This document shows positions 51,122 to 58,564 of a stretch of DNA of 64,000 nucleotides, in pieces. A program made the translations under genes and the position numbers. The notes under the pieces are model-generated. The model did no database searches. It saw nothing but the letters and a program-made list of their open reading frames with translations, and had not been told where the DNA came from. Source of the DNA: Rhodococcus sp. NBC_00297 (GTDB taxonomy: Bacteria > Actinomycetota > Actinomycetes > Mycobacteriales > Mycobacteriaceae); NCBI RefSeq assembly GCF_036173065.1, contig NZ_CP108041.1, positions 1,364,001 through 1,428,000 on the forward strand. The letters are read 5' to 3'. Position 1 is the first letter of the stretch; every line of letters starts with the position of its first letter.

Positions 51122-53049
51122 ACGACCACTTTCCCCACCTCTTCTCACCGATCCGGATCGGCGGACTCACGCTGAAGAACCGACTGGTCGCGCTCCCGGC
51201 GGGCACGTCGATGGCGGTCGACGGTGTGCCCACCCACGGGGACACCGAGCACGTCGAGCGTCTGGCCGCGGGTGGAGTGGGCTTGATCATCGGGGGTGCC
51301 ACGGTCGTGCACCCGACGACGACGCTGCGATCGCGCAAGCTGATCGAGGCCTACCGGGTCGAGGTCATTCCGAGCACAGCGGCCAAAGTGTCTGCGGCGC
51401 ATCGACACGACGCACGATTCATCGGCCAACTCTGCCATCTCGGACGTGAATTCATCGGCGGCGAATCGGATGCGCCACCCTCCGCGCCCTCGGCGATCAA
51501 GACCGCGCGCGACGCCTACCCACCCCACGAACTGTCGGTCGCGGAGATCGAGGACATCGTCGAGGGATGGCGCACCTCGACGCGAAACCTGGTGCGAGCA
51601 GGCGTCGACGGGGTGGAGCTCCATGCTGCGCACGGGTACCTCCCCGCTCAGTTCATGTCCCCGCTCACGAACCGACGGACGGACGATTTCGGCGGCTCGT
51701 TCGACGGCCGAATGCGCTTCACCCGTATGGTGATCGAGGCGATGCGGTCGGAGATGCCCGCGGGGCTCGTGCTCGGAGTGAGGTTGAGCGGGGAGGAGGA
51801 GATCCCCGGCGGAATGTCGATCGACGACTGCGTTCGCATCGCCGAGAACGTGGCCGCGGTCGGCGTCGACTACTTCAGCATCACCCACGGCACCCGCGGG
51901 AAGTACGTCAAGGATTCCACCGGCGCGGACGCGGTCGCGATCCCGTCGGCTGCGAGGGTCCGATCGGCGACCGGGACACCGACTCTCGTCGGACAGCGGA
52001 TTCGCGATGCGGGCGTTGCGGACCACGCCATCAAGACCGGACAGGTGGACATGGTCGGCATGGCGCGGGCGCTGATCGCGGACCCCGAACTGCCGAACAA
52101 GTCCCGAACCGGTCGCCTCGACGAGATACGCGGCTGCCTCGGCGTCAACCAGGACTGCAGGGCCTTCGACCCGCATCTGCACTGCGCGGTCAATGCCGAG
52201 ATCGGGCGCGGTCGACACGTCGACGTCGGTCGACGAGCCCGCGCGACGAAGGACGTCGTCGTGATCGGCGGCGGCCCCGCCGGTCTCGAAGCCGCTCGCG
52301 TGGCCGCAGGGAGGGGCCACCGAGTCACGGTGTTCGAGAAGAGCGGTGCCCTCGGCGGATCTGTGCGGGTGGCTGCCTCGGCACCCCATCGCGCGACACT
52401 CATCGACATCGTCGACTATCTGGAACGGGAGATGCGTCGGCTGAAGGTCGAGGTTCACCTGTCGGCCGGAATCGGCCAGGACGATCTGGACGAGATTCGC
52501 TCTGCGTCGGACCACATCGTGGTGGCGACCGGATCGCGTCCCGCGGACGTGACCCCGTCCCTCCGGACGCGGACCGCCTACAGCGTCGACGACGTTCTGC
52601 TCGGCCGCGTCTCGGCCGATGCGGGCAGGGTGGTGGTGTTCGACGACGGTGACGGCTTCTGGCCGGCGTACAGCGCAGCCGAAGCACTCGTGCAGCGTGG
52701 CTGGGAGGTCACCGTGGCCACGACGCTCACGGCTCTCGCGTCCCGAATCCCCACCGAGAGTGCAGGACCGCTGCTCGATCGACTGGGTGACGCAGGGGTC
52801 GACGTCAAGGTCGCGCATGCCCTTCACGTTCCCGACGACCCGGCAGATCCGGTGACCTTGCGCCCGATCTTCGGGGCCGGCGACCTGCCCTACGAGGACG
52901 CCGCCATCGTGTGGCACCAGCCGCGAGTGGCACTGTCGTCGTTCGGACTGGACTCGAGCTCCACCGTCAGCGTCATCGGAGATTGCGTCACACCACGGCG
53001 CATCGGTCACGCGATCGCAGAGGGATATCGAACAGGCGCAGAACTCTAG
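51118..53049 (+). CDS. NADH:flavin oxidoreductase / 2,4-dienoyl-CoA reductase-type enzyme with incomplete cluster site
   Basis: 643 residues. The N-terminal old-yellow-enzyme barrel shows LFSPIRIGGLTLKNRLVALPAG, ELHAAHGYLPAQFMSPLTNRRTDDFGGSFDGRMRF and MVGMARALIADPELPNK. The middle Fe-S region has Cys340, Cys347 and Cys356, but the second ligand of the usual CxGC motif is Val343 (CLGVNQDC). The C-terminal half is an FAD/NAD domain (DVVVIGGGPAGLEAARVAAGRGHRVTVFEKSGALGG). Relatives reduce 2,4-dienoyl-CoA, bile-acid enoyl groups or trimethylamine. It presumably removes a double bond in the island's pathway. The cluster may be absent or 3-Cys ligated. Confidence 0.9.
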   Translation: MNDHFPHLFSPIRIGGLTLKNRLVALPAGTSMAVDGVPTHGDTEHVERLAAGGVGLIIGGATVVHPTTTLRSRKLIEAYRVEVIPSTAAKVSAAHRHDARFIGQLCHLGREFIGGESDAPPSAPSAIKTARDAYPPHELSVAEIEDIVEGWRTSTRNLVRAGVDGVELHAAHGYLPAQFMSPLTNRRTDDFGGSFDGRMRFTRMVIEAMRSEMPAGLVLGVRLSGEEEIPGGMSIDDCVRIAENVAAVGVDYFSITHGTRGKYVKDSTGADAVAIPSAARVRSATGTPTLVGQRIRDAGVADHAIKTGQVDMVGMARALIADPELPNKSRTGRLDEIRGCLGVNQDCRAFDPHLHCAVNAEIGRGRHVDVGRRARATKDVVVIGGGPAGLEAARVAAGRGHRVTVFEKSGALGGSVRVAASAPHRATLIDIVDYLEREMRRLKVEVHLSAGIGQDDLDEIRSASDHIVVATGSRPADVTPSLRTRTAYSVDDVLLGRVSADAGRVVVFDDGDGFWPAYSAAEALVQRGWEVTVATTLTALASRIPTESAGPLLDRLGDAGVDVKVAHALHVPDDPADPVTLRPIFGAGDLPYEDAAIVWHQPRVALSSFGLDSSSTVSVIGDCVTPRRIGHAIAEGYRTGAEL

Positions 53050-53107
53050 AATCCCGATGCCACTGAACCGCAGCAGCGGCACATCACGAAAGAAATGGAG
53101 ACACATC

Positions 53108-53821
53108 ATGTCGTTCGTACTCGTGCACGGTGCCGGAATGGGCGCGTCGTGTTGGGACCGCCTCGTACCGCGTTTGACCGGTCGCGTGGTCGCGGTCGAC
53201 CTTCCCGGCCGCGGTGAACGCGCAGACATCGACCTGCGCACCGTCACACTGGAGGACTGCGCCGACGCGATCGTCGCGGACGTGGAGCGGGAGGATGTCA
53301 CCGACATCGTGCTGGTGGCCCACTCGTTCGCCGGAGTGTCGGTTCCTCGCGTTCTCGACAGGCTGCAGGACCGTGTCCGGCACGTCGTCTTCCTGGCCGC
53401 GGTAGTCCCGACGGACGGAACGGCGGTGATCGACGGGATCGATCCTGCGGTTCGCGACATCGTGAAGGCGTCCATCGTGGGCGGCAGATACGTCCAGGGC
53501 CCCGAGGGGGCACAGGCCATGTTGTGCAACGACATGGACGACGAACAGACCGCGTGGACTCTCGAGCAGCTCGTCGACGACTCCGGCGCGCTGCTCACCG
53601 AGACCGTCGATCTCTCCGGCCTCCAGGTCGACGTCCCCCGCACCTACATCCGGACGGCGAGGGACATGTGCTATCCACCAGCACTGCAGGAAGCCTCGTC
53701 CGCACTGGTCCGCGCCGGAGCCGGGTCGGGGCACGTCGTGCACATGGACTCCGGACACATGCCGATGATCAGCGCCCCCGACCGCCTCGCAACGCTGCTC
53801 GACTCCCTCTCCGCCGACTGA
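53108..53821 (+). CDS. Alpha/beta hydrolase (small esterase type)
   Basis: 237 residues. FVLVHGAGMGASCWDRLVPRL (oxyanion HG), VVAVDLPGRGERADID, the nucleophile motif VLVAHSFAGVSVPRVLD (Ser in AHSFAG), VPRTYIRTARDMCYPP (acid strand) and HMDSGHMPMISAPDRL (catalytic His) form a complete triad. Size and motifs match the small salicylate-esterase/hydroxynitrile-lyase-like group. It lies 58 bases after the reductase on the same strand. It could hydrolyse an ester or lactone in the pathway. Confidence 0.87.
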   Translation: MSFVLVHGAGMGASCWDRLVPRLTGRVVAVDLPGRGERADIDLRTVTLEDCADAIVADVEREDVTDIVLVAHSFAGVSVPRVLDRLQDRVRHVVFLAAVVPTDGTAVIDGIDPAVRDIVKASIVGGRYVQGPEGAQAMLCNDMDDEQTAWTLEQLVDDSGALLTETVDLSGLQVDVPRTYIRTARDMCYPPALQEASSALVRAGAGSGHVVHMDSGHMPMISAPDRLATLLDSLSAD

Positions 53822-53845
53822 GTTCCGACGGTGACGCCCGCGAGG

Positions 53846-54880
53846 TCATCCCAGTCGGACGAGCGTCTTACCTATGTTCTCCCCTGCCAGCATCGAGACC
53901 AGTGCGGCCGGGGCCGAATCGAGTCCGTCGAATACCCATTCGTCGTACCCGAGACGGCCCGCGTCGATGAGGGAGGTGATCTCCGCGCGCATGTCGGCTT
54001 CGAGGTGCAGGAACGATCCGGCCCGGTACCCCCGCATCGACAGATTCTTCGACACGAACTGGAACAGGTTGCCGGGAAGACTCGGCGCGTCGGCCGCGTC
54101 GTACTGGGACATCTGGCCGCACATCGCGATACGTCCGTTCGGTCGAAGTGCGTCGATCGCTGCAGTCAGGTGATCACCGCCGACACAGTCGAAGTACGCG
54201 TCGATGCCGTCCGGCGCCGCGGCGGCCACCGCCGCGGGCAGCGATTCGTGATGATCGAAGGCGTCCGCCAGGCCGGACGCTCGCAGATGGGCCACCTTGG
54301 CCGCTGACCCTGCCGATCCGATGACGGTGGCCCCTCGTGCCACCGCGAGTCCCGCCGCGAGCCCACCGACCGCACCGGCAGCGGACGACACCCAGACCGT
54401 GTCCGCGGGCCCCACGTCGAGGATGCCGATCATCCCCGCGTACGCGGTGAGACCGGAACTGCCCAGGGGCCCGAGGAACCACTGTTCGGGCAGACCGCCC
54501 GGACGGACGACGGTGGGCGACCCGTAGCCGCCGATCGTCGCGGTGTCGGCCGAGATGAGGGCGTACTCACGGAAACCCAGTGTGTGAGTGACGATGTCAC
54601 CGACAGCGAAAGCGGAGCTCTCCGATCGTTCGACGACGCCGAGAGCGAGACCTTCCAGTGCCTGCCCCGGCGCGAAGGGCGGCAGATAGCCTCCCGGCGT
54701 CTGCCTCGACAGCCGGATGCGGATCGACGGATCGATCGAGAGCCACGTGTTGCGGACGAGCACGTCGCCGGAACGGAGCTCGGGCACCGGCGCCTCCACC
54801 ACCTCGAGGTCACCACTCGTCAGTGCGCCGTTCGGCCACGAGCGCAACACGACGTGACGGGTCGAGATCACCCCGGTCAT
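53846..54880 (-). CDS. NADP-dependent enone/alkenal reductase (zinc-independent MDR, PTGR/YncB-like)
   Basis: 344 residues from ATG 54880, overlapping the AraC stop. NTWLSIDPSIRIRLSRQTPGGYLPPFAPGQALEGLALGVVE at the N-terminus and the Rossmann VWVSSAAGAVGGLAAGLAVARGATVIGSAGSAAKVAHL are typical of the leukotriene B4/prostaglandin reductase and curcumin reductase group. So are DAYFDCVGGDHLTAAIDALRPNGRIAMCGQMSQYD and the FVSKNLSMRGYRAGSF loop. There are no zinc ligands. It reduces conjugated C=C bonds with NADPH. It is the last gene of a fully overlapping DUF1254-AraC-MDR operon. Confidence 0.88.
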   Translation of the reverse strand: MTGVISTRHVVLRSWPNGALTSGDLEVVEAPVPELRSGDVLVRNTWLSIDPSIRIRLSRQTPGGYLPPFAPGQALEGLALGVVERSESSAFAVGDIVTHTLGFREYALISADTATIGGYGSPTVVRPGGLPEQWFLGPLGSSGLTAYAGMIGILDVGPADTVWVSSAAGAVGGLAAGLAVARGATVIGSAGSAAKVAHLRASGLADAFDHHESLPAAVAAAAPDGIDAYFDCVGGDHLTAAIDALRPNGRIAMCGQMSQYDAADAPSLPGNLFQFVSKNLSMRGYRAGSFLHLEADMRAEITSLIDAGRLGYDEWVFDGLDSAPAALVSMLAGENIGKTLVRLG

Positions 54881-55218
54881 GCCGCACCGACCGCGCTCGG
54901 CGTCATCCCGGTCCACCGGCGGAAGGCGCGCCGGAACGCCCGTGGTTCCGAGTAGCCCAATCGGGCCGACACGATGTCCAGGGCCTCGCCGCGCCGCAGT
55001 GCCTCCACCGCACGCGCGGCGTCGTGTCGAGCACGCAGAGCGCCCAGCGTGGTCGATTCACCGGCGAGCAGGCGCCGTAGGTGCGGCTCGCTGATGTGGA
55101 GAGCACGGGCCACCGCGGTGGTGCTCGGCAGGGGTCCGCGGCCACAGGATGCGAACTCGTCGAGCACCCTGAGTGATACCGGTCCGAGTTCGATCCCTCC
55201 GGATCGCGTGTCGGTCAT
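54877..55218 (-). CDS. Minimal AraC-type DNA-binding protein (HTH only)
   Basis: 113 residues from ATG 55218, overlapping both neighbours by ATGA. STTAVARALHISEPHLRRLLAGESTTLGALRARHDAARAVEALRRGEALDIVSARLGYSEPRAFRRAFRRWTGMTPSA is a complete two-HTH AraC domain. There is no N-terminal effector domain, only ~35 residues (GGIELGPVSLRVLDEFASCGRG). It is encoded between a DUF1254 and a reductase gene. It may be a local activator whose signal comes from elsewhere. Confidence 0.85.
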   Translation of the reverse strand: MTDTRSGGIELGPVSLRVLDEFASCGRGPLPSTTAVARALHISEPHLRRLLAGESTTLGALRARHDAARAVEALRRGEALDIVSARLGYSEPRAFRRAFRRWTGMTPSAVGAA

Positions 55219-56561
55219 CGGTCCCCCACGGTCCGAGACGACCTGGCGGGCGTCCGCCGCACGACTGGCGGGCTCCACGCCCGGTCCGAGGGTCCGTACA
55301 GCCGCAGCATCAACCGGAAGTCTCCGGACGGAGTCGGGAGCCAGTTGCTCGTCCCTTCCGCGGGCGGGGTCGACGCGAGTCGAACGGTCAGGGATCCGTC
55401 GTGCGCCACCGTCACGCCGGGCGTCCGGTCGGTGATTGCATATCGGCCGATCGAGTTCTCGCACAGCAGTCCTCGCTTGTGGTAGACGGTGAGGGACCAG
55501 AAGAAGCGCGCCGGCGGCGCCTCGCCGGCAGCGAAAGTGATGTCGTAGGAATGCGCACCCGACAAGGGGCGCCCACCGTCGTCCACCTCACACACCGGGT
55601 ACAGCGCCTCGTCCGCCGGGTTGACGTAGATCTGAGACAACGCGACGGCCGCGCGCAGAAGATGGTCGTCGCCGAAATCCGTGCCGAGTTCGTTGACCGA
55701 CCAGCCGTTCGTCGTCCGGCCCAGCGACCTCACCCGGTCGGCGATCGCATCCAGGCCGTCGGACAACCCTGCTGCGAACTGCGAACGTGCTCGCGTGAAC
55801 TGTTCCCCTGCGTGCAGCGCTCTACGCAGTCGCGCCAAGCTCTCGCGGACCGCGGGTGGCACGTCCGCCGCCGCGACACCGGCGACGGCGTGGTCCAGCG
55901 AGTCGAGAAAGGCTTCCGGATCGCGTAGTTCGTCATCGCGTTCACGGAGGACGAGCGTGCGGGTGGCAGCGTCGCACGCAGCTCCGGGCGCACGCGGCCC
56001 GTCCAGCACGATGGCGTCCTGCACGGCGATCACTCGCCGGAGATCCTCGGCATCGTCCGGTCGCACCAGGATGCGCACTGCAACCATGACATGACGTGTT
56101 CGGCAGGCCACCAGTAGTTCGTCGTCCGCCATGACCACCTCGCTGCCCGAGCGGACGATATGCAGTGTCGGCAAACGGCTCCCGTGTGTCCGCTGACCCT
56201 GTACCGCGATGGTCGTCGAGTCGGCCTCACCTAGCTGAATGCAGTAGTAGCGGTCACCGAGATCGGGCATTCGAAGCGTGAACGACCCGACATCGAGGTC
56301 GACGAAGGCCAGTGAGTAGAGCGTGTCCACGTTGGGAGCCACTCCTGCGGTGAGGGTGGGATCGGACAACCTGCGCTGATGGCCCATCGTGTTCAGCGCT
56401 GCACCCGCCGATGTGAGCGGCCGGTCCACGTCAGGCTCCAGCGGGGATGTGAACCGGAGACGCAGTCGCTGAGCGAAGACGAGCGGAAATCCCCAGATCT
56501 GCAGCGCGCGCGCGTCGCGGAACAGCTCGTCGCCACCATCCGAGCAGTCGGGTGCAGTCAC
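55215..56561 (-). CDS. DUF1254/DUF1214 protein (copy 1)
   Basis: 448 residues. The N-terminal DUF1254 shows LQIWGFPLVFAQRLRLRF and the family signature VAPNVDTLYSLAFVDLDVGSFTLRMPDLGDRYYCIQLGEADSTTI. The C-terminal DUF1214 shows HSYDITFAAGEAPPARFFWSLTVYHKRGLLCENSIGRYAITDR and SNWLPTPSGDFRLMLRLYGPS. The biochemical function of the family is not established. There is no signal peptide. A copy sharing the same plan lies at 58565-59986, and both stand beside an island operator. It is the first gene of the operon with AraC and reductase. Confidence 0.88.
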   Translation of the reverse strand: MTAPDCSDGGDELFRDARALQIWGFPLVFAQRLRLRFTSPLEPDVDRPLTSAGAALNTMGHQRRLSDPTLTAGVAPNVDTLYSLAFVDLDVGSFTLRMPDLGDRYYCIQLGEADSTTIAVQGQRTHGSRLPTLHIVRSGSEVVMADDELLVACRTRHVMVAVRILVRPDDAEDLRRVIAVQDAIVLDGPRAPGAACDAATRTLVLRERDDELRDPEAFLDSLDHAVAGVAAADVPPAVRESLARLRRALHAGEQFTRARSQFAAGLSDGLDAIADRVRSLGRTTNGWSVNELGTDFGDDHLLRAAVALSQIYVNPADEALYPVCEVDDGGRPLSGAHSYDITFAAGEAPPARFFWSLTVYHKRGLLCENSIGRYAITDRTPGVTVAHDGSLTVRLASTPPAEGTSNWLPTPSGDFRLMLRLYGPSDRAWSPPVVRRTPARSSRTVGDR

Positions 56562-56570
56562 ACCACGACC

Positions 56571-56588
56571 ATAACTGAAGTGAGTTCG
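56571..56588. promoter_or_regulatory. Island operator, site E (DUF1254-1 / DUF202 divergent gap)
   Basis: ATAACTGA-AG-TGAGTTCG matches TGAACTGA-NN-TCAGTTCA at 12 of 16 arm positions. It lies ten bases from the DUF1254 start and 54 bases before the DUF202 start. Confidence 0.5.
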
Positions 56589-56642
56589 ATTAGGCTAGGG
56601 ACTCTCAGTGACATTGCGAGCCCTCGACCGTCAGGAGAAGTC

Positions 56643-57017
56643 ATGTCCCAGGAGGAGGCGCACGATCGTCGGCGCCCGCGCCGGGTCTACGCCGTCGGTG
56701 CCGAACCGGACGCACGGTTCAGCCTGGCGAACGAGCGGACGTACCTCGCGTGGATTCGAACATCGTTGGCGTTCATGGCAGCCGGAGTCGCGCTCGACGT
56801 GTTCGAGGTCGGAGGGGACACGACGCCCGCACGCATCGCATCGGTGCTGCTGATCGGATGCTCCGTCGTTCTGCCGCTGCACGCGTGGTGGGCCTGGGGC
56901 GCAGTCGAATCGAGCCTGCGCCGTAATCGGCCGCTTCCGTCCCCTCGTGTCGGAGCACCCCTGGCCGTCCTGCTGGCGGTGGCCGCAGCGCTGGTCGTCT
57001 GGTCGGTCTTCTCGTGA
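56643..57017 (+). CDS. YidH/DUF202 small membrane protein (first copy)
   Basis: 124 residues. A soluble N-terminus precedes the DUF202 hallmark RFSLANERTYLAWIRTSLAFMAAGVALDVF. Two further segments follow (IASVLLIGCSVVLPLHAWWAWGAVE and VGAPLAVLLAVAAALVVWSVF), for three membrane spans. The YLAWIRT motif is invariant in the family. The function is unknown. It overlaps the next DUF202 gene by GTGA, and a pair of distinct DUF202 proteins is the common arrangement, suggesting a heteromeric membrane complex. Confidence 0.87.
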   Translation: MSQEEAHDRRRPRRVYAVGAEPDARFSLANERTYLAWIRTSLAFMAAGVALDVFEVGGDTTPARIASVLLIGCSVVLPLHAWWAWGAVESSLRRNRPLPSPRVGAPLAVLLAVAAALVVWSVFS

Positions 57018-57382
57018 CGGGACCACCCGAGGACAGGCCAGCGGGCGCACTCGGGGACGGTGGTCTCCAGGTCGAACGGACGGCGCTCGCCTGGCGGCGC
57101 ACCGAGTGCTCGGTGGCGGTGTGCGCCCTGGTGGGTCTGCGCCTGGCCACCCACCAGGGTGACGTACCGACGGCTGTAGCCGCCGGCGTCGTACTGACCG
57201 GCGCCGTCGCTGCGCTCGTCGTCGACATCGTTCGGCGACGGAAGCGCAGGCGCGCGGACGCCGGCCCGGACGCGCCGCGAGGAATCCCGGCGCGCGCTCA
57301 CGTACTGGCAGTCCTCACTGCGAGTCTCGGCGTCCTGGCACTGATCGTGGCCCGCACCGTGACGTTCGGCCCCGGGCACTGA
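57014..57382 (+). CDS. DUF202 small membrane protein (second copy)
   Basis: 122 residues from a GTG overlapping the first copy. GLQVERTALAWRRTECSVAVCALVGLRLA is the second DUF202 type (ERTxLAWxRT). Segments VAAGVVLTGAVAALVVDIV and AHVLAVLTASLGVLALIVA follow. Three spans are predicted. It ends inside the terminator hairpin at 57368-57392. Function unknown; it is presumably a partner of the preceding protein. Confidence 0.85.
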   Translation: MTGPPEDRPAGALGDGGLQVERTALAWRRTECSVAVCALVGLRLATHQGDVPTAVAAGVVLTGAVAALVVDIVRRRKRRRADAGPDAPRGIPARAHVLAVLTASLGVLALIVARTVTFGPGH

Positions 57383-57392
57383 GCCCGGGGCC
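57368..57392. terminator. Convergent terminator hairpin
   Basis: GGCCCCGGGC (57368-57377) and GCCCGGGGCC (57383-57392) are perfect 10-base arms around a 5-base loop, ACTGA. The hairpin lies between the convergent DUF202 and binding-lipoprotein genes. It includes the DUF202 stop codon and serves both strands by symmetry. Confidence 0.75.
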
Positions 57393-57406
57393 GTTCCGTG
57401 GCTCGG

Positions 57407-58462
57407 TCAGCCCTGGAACTTCTGCTCCCACTCACGTGATTCCCGCTCGATGAACTCGGGAGTGAGTTGTGTCGGATCGGGCCCGGCGATGTCATGGGCG
57501 TCGGCGGTCGCGCCGTCGATACCGGGCAGCGCAGTCGCGACCCCGATCGCCTGCGCTCGTTGACCTTCGGGGCTGACCAGGAAGTCGGCCAGAACCTGCG
57601 CAGCGTTGGGATGAGGCGCGACCGACGTGACGTGACCGTAGAACGGTGTTCCCCACGACGGCGTCGGGAGCGCCCAGTTCACCGGAGCTCCGGACGCGAC
57701 CTCCTGCACGAGAGGCTGGACCATGGGGGAGACGACGACCTCACCGGAGGTGAGTGCCTGCGCGACCCCCAGCGAGCTCGGGTAGATACGAGGCTGCTGC
57801 TCGGCGAGTTGATCCACGAAATCGTCGCCGAAGTTCTCGCGGTAGAAGCGGTAGAGATCCACGTAGGACGCGATGCCGACGGGGTTGACCACGCCCACCT
57901 TGCCTCGGTACTCGGGGCGCAGGACATCGCGCGGATCCGTGAGTCCGGTCGGCACGGTACCCGAGTTCCACCCCATGCCGAAGGTGGCGGCGACGTCGAG
58001 GAAGAACCTGTCGTTCTTGACGCTGCGGTCCCGTCCGTAGTCCGGATCGTCGAACGCGTCGCCCTTCAGAGACTGGGAGTACGCGCCGGACTCCGCCGCC
58101 GACGCGATCCATGCCGTGTCCGTGACCACGTGTACGTCCGCAGTGCCCTTGCCGGTCTTGTTCTCGGTCTCGACACGAGGATTCAGATCCGCGTCCGTTC
58201 CGCGAACGAAATCGAGAGTGATCTCGGGGTACGTCTGACTCCAGGCCTTCTTCACGCTGTCGAGGATCGTGGTGTTCTGGCTCGAGTACAACATCACCGA
58301 CCCCTCGGACTTCGCCGCGGCGACGACGTCGTCCCAGCTCCCCTCCACCGGAGAGGTACCCCCTCCACCGCTGCTGCCGCACGCCGTCATCGTCAGCGCC
58401 ACCACCCCGACCACAGCGATCGTGGTCGTCCGGATCGATCTACCGAGAGCACTCATGTCCAT
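57407..58462 (-). CDS. ABC importer binding lipoprotein 3 (paralogue)
   Basis: 351 residues with lipobox TMTA-Cys28 and a GSSGGGG linker. It is highly similar to lipoprotein 1: EGSWDDVVAAAKSEGSVMLYSSQNTTILDSVKKAWSQTYPEITLDFVRGTDADLNPRVETENKTG, VKNDRFFLDVAATFGMGWNS, NPVGIASYVDLYRFYRENFGDDF, ALTSGEVVVSPMVQPLVQEV and VAPHPNAAQVLADFLVSPEGQ. Together with copies 1 and 2 it forms a family of three with one permease/ATPase set. The perfect island palindrome lies 10 bases upstream, between it and DUF1254 copy 2. The gene is monocistronic. Confidence 0.91.
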   Translation of the reverse strand: MDMSALGRSIRTTTIAVVGVVALTMTACGSSGGGGTSPVEGSWDDVVAAAKSEGSVMLYSSQNTTILDSVKKAWSQTYPEITLDFVRGTDADLNPRVETENKTGKGTADVHVVTDTAWIASAAESGAYSQSLKGDAFDDPDYGRDRSVKNDRFFLDVAATFGMGWNSGTVPTGLTDPRDVLRPEYRGKVGVVNPVGIASYVDLYRFYRENFGDDFVDQLAEQQPRIYPSSLGVAQALTSGEVVVSPMVQPLVQEVASGAPVNWALPTPSWGTPFYGHVTSVAPHPNAAQVLADFLVSPEGQRAQAIGVATALPGIDGATADAHDIAGPDPTQLTPEFIERESREWEQKFQG

Positions 58463-58471
58463 CTCCTTTGT

Positions 58472-58489
58472 TGAACTGACCTCAGTTCA
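58472..58489. promoter_or_regulatory. Island operator, site F (perfect palindrome)
   Basis: TGAACTGACCTCAGTTCA is a perfect inverted repeat with 8-base arms and a 2-base centre. It lies between binding lipoprotein 3 (start 58462, minus) and DUF1254 copy 2 (start 58565, plus). On the minus strand a -10-like TACTTG (58496-58491) stands one base upstream of it, as at site A (TACTTT). Confidence 0.8.
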
Positions 58490-58564
58490 CCAAGTAGGGT
58501 GGGCAGAGTCAAGAGCGATGGCGGGTGCGCGTACAGGTCGGTGCGCCGGGTGAAGGAGTGTCGG

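Noticed and set aside
51145-53643. Very long minus-strand open frame (about 830 codons) opposite the flavoenzyme and hydrolase genes
   Set aside because: It is antisense to two genes with complete family motifs and shows no motif itself. High-GC codon bias keeps the opposite frame open.
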